DNA from: a virus
IMG/VR virus record: IMGVR_UViG_3300047548_000794
Span: 1 to 51,132 of that record
Length of the DNA stretch: 51,132 nt
Direction: 5' to 3' (one strand)
The translations under genes and the position numbers were made by a program. Each line of letters begins with the position of its first letter. The stretch's first letter is position 1. The notes beneath the pieces were generated by a model that was not told the DNA's origin, did not search any database, and saw only the letters and a list, made by a program, of their open reading frames with translations. Of the stretch, positions 36,937-45,083 are shown in pieces.

Positions 36937-37489
36937 CTGTTTCCCCTTCTACTGTTTTTCTTAGGCCTAATATTGTAATAGTGTGTTTCTCACCATTAAT
37001 CTCTTCTTCAATTACTGATCCAACTGTGGATCCAAGGAGTTTGTTTCTTAGTGATTCTGTTTGACATTCTTTCATGTTGAACTTACTTCTAAAAATCCCC
37101 TTATCTTCATCACCATCGGTTACTGAAGTGATAATAACAATCGACTGTTCTGTGATTGTTCCCGCATCATCATTTTTGTAACCTTTGATAGCATCTTCTG
37201 AGTCTGATGCTTTAGTGTAGTCAGCAAGTTTATATTTTTCTGCTACTTTATCTACTTCTTTTTTATCTTGACCACTTAGTTCAAGCATAGCAAGAGTTCT
37301 ATATTGGAAGTCATTTAAGATTCCCATTGAGTTATCTACGTCTCTACGTAGACCTTGGAATTGCTCCAATACTTGCTTTAGCATCATCTGAGAGATTCTT
37401 GTTGCCATCTCTGCGTTTTGAACTGCTACGTCCAATTCTCTCATTTTATCTTTACCGCTCTTTTGTGGTTGTAATCTTTGTCCTTTCAT
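36911..37489 (-). CDS. coiled-coil protein with GreA/FKBP-like C-terminal domain
   Basis: 192 residues. The N-terminal half is helical (DVAVQNAEMATRISQMMLKQ). The C-terminal part (SLRNKLLGSTVGSVIEEEIN, then HTITILGLRKT) resembles the GreA C-terminal FKBP-like pattern (l-x-x-x-L-x-G-x-x-v-G-d-x-v). Some phage proteins near the portal have such a domain. Transcription and virion roles are both possible; the evidence is weak. Ends with E-G-E-T-V-G-E-E-N-K. Confidence 0.5.
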   Translation of the reverse strand: MKGQRLQPQKSGKDKMRELDVAVQNAEMATRISQMMLKQVLEQFQGLRRDVDNSMGILNDFQYRTLAMLELSGQDKKEVDKVAEKYKLADYTKASDSEDAIKGYKNDDAGTITEQSIVIITSVTDGDEDKGIFRSKFNMKECQTESLRNKLLGSTVGSVIEEEINGEKHTITILGLRKTVEGETVGEENKSN

Positions 37490-37502
37490 AATTCCTCCTG
37501 AA

Positions 37503-37955
37503 TTAACTCAATAATATGTCTTGTACTGCTTTGGTTGTTATATCGTTTAAATCTTTAATATCTTTGGGTCTGTTATACTTTTCTTTCCATTTAAGGATGT
37601 TGTCTAATGTTTGAACCTTTATGTGTTCACCTTCAAAAATAACAGCTTCTGAAGTAAGTAAGATGTCATCATTAAATACTAATAAATTGATCTTATATCC
37701 ACTAAATAATCCAGAAAATGACCAATTACCATGATAACTTTGATATCTATCGTCTTTTTGCTCAGGGTATACATCTGCTCTTAGGTTGTAAATACCCTGT
37801 AAAGCATCTACATGCCTCTTATTAAGAACGAAATCTAAATCACCAATATCTCTTTTTGGCAAAAGACCAGCATATATTAAAGCAGCAGAACCACACAAAG
37901 CTAATTGTGGGTTCGTTGCTTGTATATCTAATATAGTTTTTAATAATTTTGCCAT
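37503..37955 (-). CDS. nucleotidyltransferase-fold protein
   Basis: 150 residues. The motif LALCGSAALIYAGLLPKRDI followed by GDLDFVLN is the GS-x(n)-D-x-D signature of minimal nucleotidyltransferases. The remainder has strand-rich DVYPEQKDDRYQSYHGNW and a C-terminal helix with IKDLNDITTKAVQDIL. Such enzymes transfer nucleotides to proteins, RNA or antibiotics; some are toxins in type IV systems. No toxin partner is visible here. Confidence 0.65.
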   Translation of the reverse strand: MAKLLKTILDIQATNPQLALCGSAALIYAGLLPKRDIGDLDFVLNKRHVDALQGIYNLRADVYPEQKDDRYQSYHGNWSFSGLFSGYKINLLVFNDDILLTSEAVIFEGEHIKVQTLDNILKWKEKYNRPKDIKDLNDITTKAVQDILLS

Positions 37956-38848
37956 TATTTTTTCATACTCTCTTTAATTCTTGCTACATAAAGTTTTAGA
38001 ATAGTAGTTTCCTCGTCTGAAAACGCTGTATTTCTCTTCGGTCCTTCAAAGAGTTGATCCAACTCAGACTGAAGGAATCCCCGAAGAACCTGCTCAATGT
38101 CATCATAAGCTCCACCTTTCTTTTTAAGGATCGTGCCTTGGAGCAATGTTCTGATAGCGTTGGCTCGTTCAAGCTTGTCCTCGATACTTCCCACATCGCT
38201 ATGATTTGCCTGGACAGCGCGAACTGGAAGTTCTGATTCTTTTCCCATTTTGGAATTTCCGTTATCTTGCCCAGAAGCATTAGTGTCTCCACCATGTTCA
38301 TGTAAGCTGTTCGAAGTTGATTCATCTGAAGATACTCTCTGTCCGTCATTTCTCGTGGATCCTTCTGGAGCAAGTCCTGGAAAATCTGAAAGTTGTTTTT
38401 TAACGAATCCATAGTCTTTTACCAGCCTGTCATAAAAAATATTAGCTCTACCAAACTGTTGTCTAGTTAGTGGTTCATTATTGTCTACACAACGTTTCCA
38501 ATGCATTTCTACATTAGAATCATACATAAGTATGCGCTCTGCACTATTATTACGCTCAATACCTGATAAATAATCAATATCTTCTTCGCTTAACATAGGT
38601 TGACGACCATAAACATTTGGCCAGATTAGCTCACCGTATGTAGTGCGATCAAATAGTACTTTTTTACCTTCAAGCTTAGAATATAAACTTACAAGTTCTT
38701 CAAGATACGACTCACCGTTGTATCCAGGTTTAAAATACTTTTTATCTGGTGCAGACATGTGCACGATTTGATAACCTAATTTTTTATAATGATTGGCGAC
38801 AGAAGATTTTCCGCTTCTATCTAGACCTTCAAGTAATATCCAAGTCAT
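37955..38848 (-). CDS. thymidylate kinase-like protein with long C-terminal extension
   Basis: 297 residues. N-terminal P-loop EGLDRSGKSS at residues 7-16, then VLFDRTTYGELIW (DR motif) and a C-terminal PLTRQQFGRANIFYDRLV lid-like region, consistent with a deoxynucleoside monophosphate kinase of about 150 residues. After residue 148 comes a Ser/Asn/Gly/Asp-rich stretch (SSDESTSNSLHEHGGDTNAS) followed by a folded-looking end (LERANAIRTLLQGTILKKKG). A second protein-like frame lies across this extension (37996-38412). Confidence 0.75.
   Translation of the reverse strand: MTWILLEGLDRSGKSSVANHYKKLGYQIVHMSAPDKKYFKPGYNGESYLEELVSLYSKLEGKKVLFDRTTYGELIWPNVYGRQPMLSEEDIDYLSGIERNNSAERILMYDSNVEMHWKRCVDNNEPLTRQQFGRANIFYDRLVKDYGFVKKQLSDFPGLAPEGSTRNDGQRVSSDESTSNSLHEHGGDTNASGQDNGNSKMGKESELPVRAVQANHSDVGSIEDKLERANAIRTLLQGTILKKKGGAYDDIEQVLRGFLQSELDQLFEGPKRNTAFSDEETTILKLYVARIKESMKK
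37996..38412 (-). CDS. overlapping out-of-frame ORF inside the kinase gene
   Basis: A 138-residue frame starting at ATG 38412, offset by +1 from the kinase frame. Its first part is strongly protein-like: NNFQIFQDLLQKDPREMTDR, then YLQMNQLRTAYMNMVETLML, then KITEIPKWEKNQNFQFALSR. The kinase frame over the same DNA is low-complexity. After about 38200 the situation reverses: the kinase frame looks real and this one does not. Either the region is truly dual coding, or a frameshift joins this frame to the kinase-frame C-terminus. The start lacks a strong ribosome binding site. Confidence 0.5.
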   Translation of the reverse strand: MDSLKNNFQIFQDLLQKDPREMTDREYLQMNQLRTAYMNMVETLMLLGKITEIPKWEKNQNFQFALSRQIIAMWEVSRTSLNEPTLSEHCSKARSLKRKVELMMTLSRFFGDSFSLSWINSLKDRREIQRFQTRKLLF

Positions 38849-38971
38849 TTAACCCTCTTCGTCTTTATCTGATATATTTGTGAATTTGCTTAAGATATAG
38901 CCAAATACGATAAGTACTAAGCCCAAGATGGTGAATTTTAAAACGTGTTTATCAAATTCCTTATCATCCAT
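38849..38971 (-). CDS. 40-residue single-pass membrane protein
   Basis: MDDKEFDKHVLKFTILGLVL then IVFGYILSKFTNISDKDEEG: one membrane helix (about residues 12-28) between two charged ends. It abuts the kinase start without a gap. No Shine-Dalgarno sequence; a TATAAT lies six bases upstream of the ATG, so a leaderless transcript is possible. Function unknown. Confidence 0.55.
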   Translation of the reverse strand: MDDKEFDKHVLKFTILGLVLIVFGYILSKFTNISDKDEEG

Positions 38972-38977
38972 GACGAG

Positions 38978-38983
38978 ATTATA
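38978..38983 (-). promoter_or_regulatory. -10 element (GTATAAT), possible leaderless start
   Basis: CAGTATAAT on the minus strand, with six bases (CTCGTC) between it and the ATG at 38971. It follows the portal terminator (39011-39033) and could restart transcription for the kinase and nucleotidyltransferase genes. Confidence 0.5.
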
Positions 38984-39010
38984 CTGAATGGGTTTTTGAT
39001 ACTAGAAAAA

Positions 39011-39033
39011 GGGCTCTGGTGGTAGCAGAGCCC
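39011..39033 (-). terminator. intrinsic terminator after the portal gene
   Basis: GGGCTCTG-CTACCAC-CAGAGCCC on the minus strand, followed by TTTTTC: a perfect 8-bp stem with a 7-base loop, eight bases after the portal stop. Confidence 0.9.
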
Positions 39034-39040
39034 TTATGAT

Positions 39041-40909
39041 TTATCTTTGTGGAGGTTTGCCAGATAAATCGGCTTTCGGGGGAGTTACATTATCTTTATT
39101 ATGTTGAGTAGCGTTGTAAGCAGCTTGACCTTTAAGTTGAGCCATTTCCATTTCATGCTTCTCTTGTTCACGAGCATGTTGACCTTTATCCATCTCTTGT
39201 TGATGAGATGCTTGACCTTGTTGAGCTTGTGCTTGAGCTTCAGCTTGTTTAGCTTGTTCTTTAGTTTGCTCAATTTGGAAAAGTAAAGTTTGCCATTGTA
39301 GAAACATTGGGTCACCAGGAATATATTGTAATTCTGGTTTACCAGCAGCTTCTTTATCTTTAAAGAAAACTTCTCTGATTTCTCCACGAGTCATATTCTT
39401 TTCTACTACAGCCCACCAAGCTTGGTTCATAGGTAGATCACCTACTGGGTGTTTGATTTTCTCTTTGCGCGCAGCAACAAGAAGATCATTCATAGATTTA
39501 TTAACTGTCATTTCCGCTTGTAGCAGTGCCACTTCAGTTTGTGGAGTTTCGTCAGTATATCCTTCGAATTGGAACCGATATTTCTTTGACAATTCAGGGT
39601 CAATCGCAGGAATGATGTCACGGTTGATTAAGTCTTCTAAGAACATTAGTATCGGATATAGTCCTCTCTCTCTTGAGAATTCAATCTTAGACTCTCCAGA
39701 CTGTTGGTTCATTGCTTTACCACCAGTAACAAGAAGATCAAGACCAAGTTCTAAAGGATCGATTTGGAATTGAGTACAAATAGCACGCATTAAGTGCATG
39801 TTGTAGTTAAGATATTCCATCTCCTTAGAACCACCAGCCATTGGAACCCATTGAACATCATCAAGACCAGCAACGATAGGAGTTCTCCATGCGTTTTGTG
39901 CACCATTGATAAGGTTATAGAATTGTCTACGGAAAGCAGCAAGTTGAGATTGAGTAACAGTACCTTTTAAGTGTAATACACCTTTAGCAGCTTGACCATG
40001 AGTAAAGAAGTTAGAGTTGTATGTTTCAGTATTCATGTGATTAGTAATGTTTAATATAGCAAGCTCAAGTGGTGAGTATGCATATCCATTACTATCCGCG
40101 AAGTTCTGAGGATTAAATAGTTTGAATACTAAATCTTCATCACCGAATACAGCAAGAGGTCTTTGATCGAAAGCTACTTGAATATACTTATAATAATCAA
40201 TTGGATGTTCATAAGTAGTCATAGTATTAAGAGGGTCATTGTTAGATTGTGGCTTCTGTAAGTTTTTTACAGCTTCCATATTTCCTTCAACTTGCTCTTT
40301 GCTCATGTTCTTATTGATAATGTAAAGGTTCTCAGAAGGTAGAGGTCTAAATCTGTGTAAAGCTCCTCGTCTTGTTTTGATCTTTTCAACACCAATATGT
40401 CCAAATGTAAGAGCATCTCTTACTACGAGCTTAATGAACTCACCAAATAACATCTTGTCATCATCTGGAGTGTGATCTAAGCGACCACAATTGTAGATGA
40501 ATGATTCTAAGTTTTGAATCTCTTCTTTGTCAGCTGGTGAATAATCTTCACCTTCTGTTTTCTTAACGATTCTGAAACCCATATCAAATTTCTTTAATTG
40601 AGGTCTAGAAAACCTAATAAGAGTATCAGTTCTGTTTTGAATAATAGCAGATACAAGCCAATCTCTTAAAGATACATCTTTTAGAGTCTTGTTTGAAAGT
40701 CTTGATACTTTATTTCTGTAAAGTGTTTGTGAGCTTTGTTGAGCAAAAAACGGATCAGTGATGATTGCTTTACGACCAATCTCCTCTTCATGTCCATCTC
40801 TAGCTGTATTAACTTCGATTTCAGGTACAGCATCTGGATCACCTTTGGCTAGCAAGCCATCGATTTCTCCTTTTGTGTCACCAAACCATCCGTCCCAAAA
40901 GTTTGCCAT
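39041..40909 (-). CDS. portal protein
   Basis: 622 residues, the expected size for a large phage portal. It has VSRLSNKTLKDVSLRDWLVS, KFDMGFRIVKKTEGEDYSPA and ELAILNITNHMNTETYNSNF, then LDDVQWVPMAGGSKEMEYLN, consistent with portal wing and clip/stem helices. The C-terminal 80 residues are a Gln/Ala/Glu-rich low-complexity coil (QEMDKGQHAREQEKHEMEMA). It forms the DNA entry ring and follows the large terminase gene with a 42-base gap. The terminator lies directly after. Confidence 0.85.
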   Translation of the reverse strand: MANFWDGWFGDTKGEIDGLLAKGDPDAVPEIEVNTARDGHEEEIGRKAIITDPFFAQQSSQTLYRNKVSRLSNKTLKDVSLRDWLVSAIIQNRTDTLIRFSRPQLKKFDMGFRIVKKTEGEDYSPADKEEIQNLESFIYNCGRLDHTPDDDKMLFGEFIKLVVRDALTFGHIGVEKIKTRRGALHRFRPLPSENLYIINKNMSKEQVEGNMEAVKNLQKPQSNNDPLNTMTTYEHPIDYYKYIQVAFDQRPLAVFGDEDLVFKLFNPQNFADSNGYAYSPLELAILNITNHMNTETYNSNFFTHGQAAKGVLHLKGTVTQSQLAAFRRQFYNLINGAQNAWRTPIVAGLDDVQWVPMAGGSKEMEYLNYNMHLMRAICTQFQIDPLELGLDLLVTGGKAMNQQSGESKIEFSRERGLYPILMFLEDLINRDIIPAIDPELSKKYRFQFEGYTDETPQTEVALLQAEMTVNKSMNDLLVAARKEKIKHPVGDLPMNQAWWAVVEKNMTRGEIREVFFKDKEAAGKPELQYIPGDPMFLQWQTLLFQIEQTKEQAKQAEAQAQAQQGQASHQQEMDKGQHAREQEKHEMEMAQLKGQAAYNATQHNKDNVTPPKADLSGKPPQR

Positions 40910-40951
40910 ATTAATTCTCCATTTTCATAGTTATACTTATTCTCTGTTGTC

Positions 40952-42886
40952 TTATAGCGACCAGAGAAAACCACCGCCACCAGACCAACCATCGTCGTCA
41001 TTATTATCTAGGTCAGAAGGTTTCCCAATCTTTCCTACATTTGAGACGTCGACATCAGGATTAAACTGTATGCCATTTGTAGCTGCAAACTCTTCTGGTG
41101 TTGGAGTCTTAAAGAAGCTACCACTATTATCTGTAATCTTTTTCTCCTCGATGTCCATACCGTTACCCATAAGAAGAGTGCTCTTCCCGAGTAACATACA
41201 AAGTGGGTATCTGAGAGCATCTAACCAGTGGTCAAACTCAGTATCTGGAACTTCTGTGATCGTTCCGTCTGCTGCGGTTTTAAAGTGGTAAGTGAGGAAC
41301 TCTTCGATTAACGGCCCATTTGTCTCTTTGGCAATATGCATTTTAGTATCTGTCGTACCTGGAACTCTTAAAAGCTTTTTAATAACTTGTGTTCCGGTAT
41401 TGATTGATTTATCATTTTCAGATGCAGTTGGTAATCCAGCTTTTCTCATCTCAGTTACGGCACCTTGATCGGCGATATCTGGAAAGTAAAGTTGACATCT
41501 ATACATGTTGTGCCATCTTGTTTTTAAATGATGTACCCAATCTGGCTGAGAAATATATGTCATACCATCAGAACGAACTACGAATACATTATCTTTTCTA
41601 TCCATAAAGAAGTAAACAACAGTGTTTGGATTACTCCAACCCCAGTCGACGCCAGCATAGCAGTTAAGTTGCATTGCATGACATTTTTTAACGAACATAT
41701 CATGTGTACATTCTCCAGGAAATTCTGTTCCTGTAAGTTTTTGCCACATCTGATTCCATGTATTAACATGTAGTTTTTCTTCAAATTCTTTATAAATAAC
41801 ACCTTCAAGTGAAGGCTTAAGGTTCATAAGCTGTGCAAGTGCCCAATCTGTACTTTCAGATCTTACCTTCTGAATTAACTCGCCAACTGGCTTTAACATA
41901 GTTGACTTAGATGTTTGTCTCTTAGCATCACCTAAGCAAATAGCTGCAGCTGGACACTTAAGACAGTTTTCACCTGGCATAGTATGGTGAACATATTCTT
42001 TTGCTTTCTTTTGATCTTTTAATTTAAATGTAGCTTCATCAATTACTTCCATATCATCAATAATGTGGTACGAGCTAGTAGGTTTAGTTCCACTTCTTGA
42101 ATCTGGGCATCTAGCCGTAAATTCAAAAGCAGTCCACTTACGGACGTGACGACCAGCTTGTTCAGCTTCTTCAATCATCTTGTTCATTAATCCGTATCGA
42201 GATTTACGTGTCGAAATACCAACTCTCAAGGCAATCTTTCCACCCTTTGAATCGAGCATACCTGCAATCTCTTTAAAGGCCTTTAATCCTTCACCTGTTA
42301 CTGTATCGATCTCATCTGTTACAACTAAAGGAACGTGAGGTCCGTTACATGCTTTAAGCGTACAAGGAAGAACTTCTAGTGTTACTAAGTCTCCGTCAAT
42401 ATTAAATGTAGACTTTTCCATGTTCAACTTTTGAAGAACTCTATCTTCTTGAGCAACAGTTTTGTCTTCAATGATTGAACGAATACGAGATGAGAGCATA
42501 AACTTAGTTTGATACTCATAACAACGTTTAGCCTGTGCAAGAACCGCACCAATATGACAAACATCACGTCCATCATGTAGCATAACTAAAAGTTCTGCGA
42601 TTGCCATACCAAGAGTCTTTCCAGATCCTCGACCAGCAACATATAATAATTCTTCGATGTTTTCTGGGTTGTTCTTATTAACACAGATGTCATAAACCTC
42701 CCAGATGATCTGTAGAGGGTTTGTATCGGCGAACCTTGATACCGTAACGTCCGGAAGATGAAGACCGAAAAACAATTGAATGAACTTAGAAAGTTCTTCT
42801 TTAGTTGTACACTTCTTGAAGAATATTTTCTTTCTTTGCTCAATCGATAGGGCGTCTAAGCCTGTTTTTGGCTTCTTAGTACTCAT
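40952..42886 (-). CDS. terminase large subunit (TerL) with cysteine-rich insertion
   Basis: 644 residues. ATPase domain: Walker A GRGSGKT (residues 85-91) and Walker B LVVTDEID (187-194). The nuclease domain begins at AGVDWGWSNPNTVVYFF (about residue 420) with the first Asp. Between the domains, CLKCPAAAICLGD plus nearby residues forms a C-x-x-C-x(5)-C cluster, uncommon in terminases and possibly binding metal or an iron-sulfur cluster. It packages DNA through the portal. The small subunit gene overlaps its start. Confidence 0.93.
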   Translation of the reverse strand: MSTKKPKTGLDALSIEQRKKIFFKKCTTKEELSKFIQLFFGLHLPDVTVSRFADTNPLQIIWEVYDICVNKNNPENIEELLYVAGRGSGKTLGMAIAELLVMLHDGRDVCHIGAVLAQAKRCYEYQTKFMLSSRIRSIIEDKTVAQEDRVLQKLNMEKSTFNIDGDLVTLEVLPCTLKACNGPHVPLVVTDEIDTVTGEGLKAFKEIAGMLDSKGGKIALRVGISTRKSRYGLMNKMIEEAEQAGRHVRKWTAFEFTARCPDSRSGTKPTSSYHIIDDMEVIDEATFKLKDQKKAKEYVHHTMPGENCLKCPAAAICLGDAKRQTSKSTMLKPVGELIQKVRSESTDWALAQLMNLKPSLEGVIYKEFEEKLHVNTWNQMWQKLTGTEFPGECTHDMFVKKCHAMQLNCYAGVDWGWSNPNTVVYFFMDRKDNVFVVRSDGMTYISQPDWVHHLKTRWHNMYRCQLYFPDIADQGAVTEMRKAGLPTASENDKSINTGTQVIKKLLRVPGTTDTKMHIAKETNGPLIEEFLTYHFKTAADGTITEVPDTEFDHWLDALRYPLCMLLGKSTLLMGNGMDIEEKKITDNSGSFFKTPTPEEFAATNGIQFNPDVDVSNVGKIGKPSDLDNNDDDGWSGGGGFLWSL

Positions 42887-43494
42887 TACTTATCCTCGTT
42901 TAACAACGAATCTAGATCAATATCTTCTTCTTTTGGTGCAGAAGATGTTTTCTTTTCTACTTGTGGAGCTAAAGCATCAAACATTGGAGACATTTTATTA
43001 TCTTTAGCATTTGGAGTAGCACCTTGAACGATCTTAGCAAGAGTTTCTGTAATCTCTTTATAATCTTTAATAGAAGTAATTCTTAAACTTGGTTTAGGAG
43101 AATTTGGATCAAGAATATAGTCTCTCATTTGTTTCATGTGCTCAGCAGAAGCAACAGATAACATAGCAGTTAGAAAGTCTGTTTGTTCAATAACACTCTT
43201 GACTACCTTAGCTTTAACTCTATCTCTAAGAGATGAGTGCATTTTCTCTCTATCATGTGCCCATTTTTGTAAAGCAGCAGTAAGTACAATTTGTCCTAGT
43301 TCATATTGAGGGAATTGGTGGTGGATTTCATTAAATGAACACCCAACCATAAATAACTCATATACTTTAATAGATTCAGCAGTAGGAATTGCTCCTATTG
43401 TTTTGTTTTTTCTTAAATACTTCTCACCAGCTTCTATTTCTTGCTGAGTAAGTCCGAATTTCTCATCTTCGCTAAAGTTTCTTTTTAGTGCCAT
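42886..43494 (-). CDS. terminase small subunit candidate
   Basis: 202 residues directly upstream of TerL, overlapping it by one base. Residues about 40-85 read ESIKVYELFMVGCSFNEIHH then QFPQYELGQIVLTAALQKWA, a helix-turn-helix of the type found in small terminases. The C-terminal part has a coiled-coil-like helix and a disordered acidic tail. It would recognise packaging DNA. Based on position plus the helix-turn-helix. Confidence 0.7.
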   Translation of the reverse strand: MALKRNFSEDEKFGLTQQEIEAGEKYLRKNKTIGAIPTAESIKVYELFMVGCSFNEIHHQFPQYELGQIVLTAALQKWAHDREKMHSSLRDRVKAKVVKSVIEQTDFLTAMLSVASAEHMKQMRDYILDPNSPKPSLRITSIKDYKEITETLAKIVQGATPNAKDNKMSPMFDALAPQVEKKTSSAPKEEDIDLDSLLNEDK

Positions 43495-43669
43495 TTTCTC
43501 GCTCCAGATATGTATTTTGTTTAAAAGAAATTCGCTGGTATTGATCTTTAATGGTGAAAACAGAATTACCCTCTAATAGATAGAGCCATAATTCTTGTCT
43601 AACGTCCTCATCCTTAGTCAGTTCGTTTATTGTTCTCGCCATGTAGCCATAGATCTTTTTTGCCATCAT
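43472..43669 (-). CDS. 65-residue basic protein, faintly sigma-like
   Basis: Segment INELTKDEDVRQELWLYLLE resembles the first helix of sigma region 2 (D-L-x-Q-E-x-x-x-x-L-L-E), but the protein is too short for a sigma domain. The C-terminal half is basic (YQRISFKQNTYLERENGTKK). Overlaps both neighbours. Function unknown. Confidence 0.5.
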   Translation of the reverse strand: MMAKKIYGYMARTINELTKDEDVRQELWLYLLEGNSVFTIKDQYQRISFKQNTYLERENGTKKKL

Positions 43670-44057
43670 AATCTTTTACACTTTTGTAATATACCTTTGT
43701 ATTCCATTCTTTATTAAAATAAGCTTTAATAAACTGATTTCCAATTTCTTCTAATTTATATCCTAAACCACTCTCATCTGTTGCTTTCTTAGCTATTAGA
43801 AACTTCTTAAGTCTTCTAATTTCAAAGAATCCCAGTTTCTCCCCACTTTCATACTTTTCAAGGAGTTTAAGGTTCTTGAATAATTCTTCTCCAATAATTA
43901 GCTTATAAGTCACTAGCTTACCTTCAAAGTCAATGCTCGTTGAAGCATCAATTGTATCTTCTATTAAACAATATGACAACATTGCCACATTATTCTTCAT
44001 TTCTTCAGTTAAAAGATTGCTTTCAACTAGCCATTTGTGATGGTCAATAAAAATCAT
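43614..44057 (-). CDS. 147-residue unknown protein
   Basis: Begins MIFIDHHKWLVESNLLTEEM. Helical, with lysine-rich second half (EIRRLKKFLIAKKATDESGL). No catalytic motif. First gene after the TGGTATAAT element at 44075-44080, so it heads the packaging transcription unit. Confidence 0.65.
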   Translation of the reverse strand: MIFIDHHKWLVESNLLTEEMKNNVAMLSYCLIEDTIDASTSIDFEGKLVTYKLIIGEELFKNLKLLEKYESGEKLGFFEIRRLKKFLIAKKATDESGLGYKLEEIGNQFIKAYFNKEWNTKVYYKSVKDYDGKKDLWLHGENNKRTD

Positions 44058-44074
44058 ACTAATACCTCACCTGT

Positions 44075-44080
44075 ATTATA
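44075..44080 (-). promoter_or_regulatory. extended -10 element (TGGTATAAT)
   Basis: CTGGTATAATAC on the minus strand, identical over twelve bases to the site at 29123-29128. It lies 18 bases before the ATG at 44057. No -35 hexamer is evident, as expected for an extended -10 promoter. Confidence 0.65.
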
Positions 44081-44087
44081 CCAGCTT

Positions 44088-45083
44088 TTACTTTGTATTC
44101 GTTATAATATCTGTAATTTTACGTAAAATCAACTGCTTATCTAAGCTACCATCATATATTTTATCAACATATTCAGACATAATGTCTTCTATTGATGTAG
44201 CTTTGATCTGTACCTTCTGTTTTTGCTTATCTGTAGGTATAGCTTTCGTTACAACTTTCTTATCTTTGATCAGATCAAGGAACTGCTGCGACTTGAAATA
44301 AGCACCTAATTCTATCTTAGGCCCTGTAACTTTAATAATCCACTTATCTTCAGTATTAAGTTCAACTTCTAGTAGAGAATGTAAGTCTTTTAAGCTAGCT
44401 GTAGCATTAACTTCAAACTCTACACTTCTCCATCTTGTGAATGGCGATTCAATGAACGTTTGAGTAAACGTATCGGTGTCAAATAGAAGTATTCCTTTAG
44501 TTTGATCTACGTCTGAGCTACTATGTGCAAATGGTGTACCTGGATAAACAACTTTACCAAAGTTCTGTCTTTTATGAATATGCCCAGAAATGATGATATC
44601 TGCTGTTACTTTGTCGGCATTAACACCGGCATCTTCTCTTTTAAAGCCATAATCAGTACCAATGAATGTATTATGCGTAATGCAGATAGATTGAGTTTGA
44701 AGAGGAAAGTCTTTGAATTCTGCAACATAAGGAACAATTGTTATTCCTTGTAGTTCTGTTACTTTGTCGAACACTGTAAATTTAGGAATAGAAAATGTTT
44801 GTAGAGCGTGGTACTTAGAGTTCTTAGGGGTATAAAAATCATGATTACCCAAAACATACCAATAATCAAAGCCTTTGGTTGTAAGTCTAGTTACGTGATC
44901 TCCAAACTCTTTCAATAATTCAGATCTAAGTACAGCATGACTATCAAAAGTATCTCCAAGATTGCATACCACATCCGGCTTGTATTGTACAGCCATTTCT
45001 TCGGCCCAAAGTAAAAAAGCTTTACTTTGTTCAAAGTTATTTATCTTAAGATGTGGGTCGCCAAGAAATAGAATTTTAGACAT
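44088..45083 (-). CDS. SbcD/Mre11-like nuclease subunit
   Basis: 331 residues of the calcineurin-like fold with all motifs: LFLGDPHLKI, NLGDTFDSH, LGNHDFY, ITHNTFIG and SGHIHKRQN. The rest is a C-terminal capping domain. The layout is that of T4 gp47 or bacterial SbcD, the nuclease partner of an SbcC/gp46 ATPase. No gp46 gene is visible in the window, so it may lie to the right. Role: DNA end processing in recombination. The HNH gene overlaps its start. Confidence 0.85.
   Translation of the reverse strand: MSKILFLGDPHLKINNFEQSKAFLLWAEEMAVQYKPDVVCNLGDTFDSHAVLRSELLKEFGDHVTRLTTKGFDYWYVLGNHDFYTPKNSKYHALQTFSIPKFTVFDKVTELQGITIVPYVAEFKDFPLQTQSICITHNTFIGTDYGFKREDAGVNADKVTADIIISGHIHKRQNFGKVVYPGTPFAHSSSDVDQTKGILLFDTDTFTQTFIESPFTRWRSVEFEVNATASLKDLHSLLEVELNTEDKWIIKVTGPKIELGAYFKSQQFLDLIKDKKVVTKAIPTDKQKQKVQIKATSIEDIMSEYVDKIYDGSLDKQLILRKITDIITNTK

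Noticed and set aside
42586-42843. Minus-strand frame inside the terminase gene
   Set aside because: Out-of-frame shadow of TerL with no ribosome binding site; composition is unlike a real protein.
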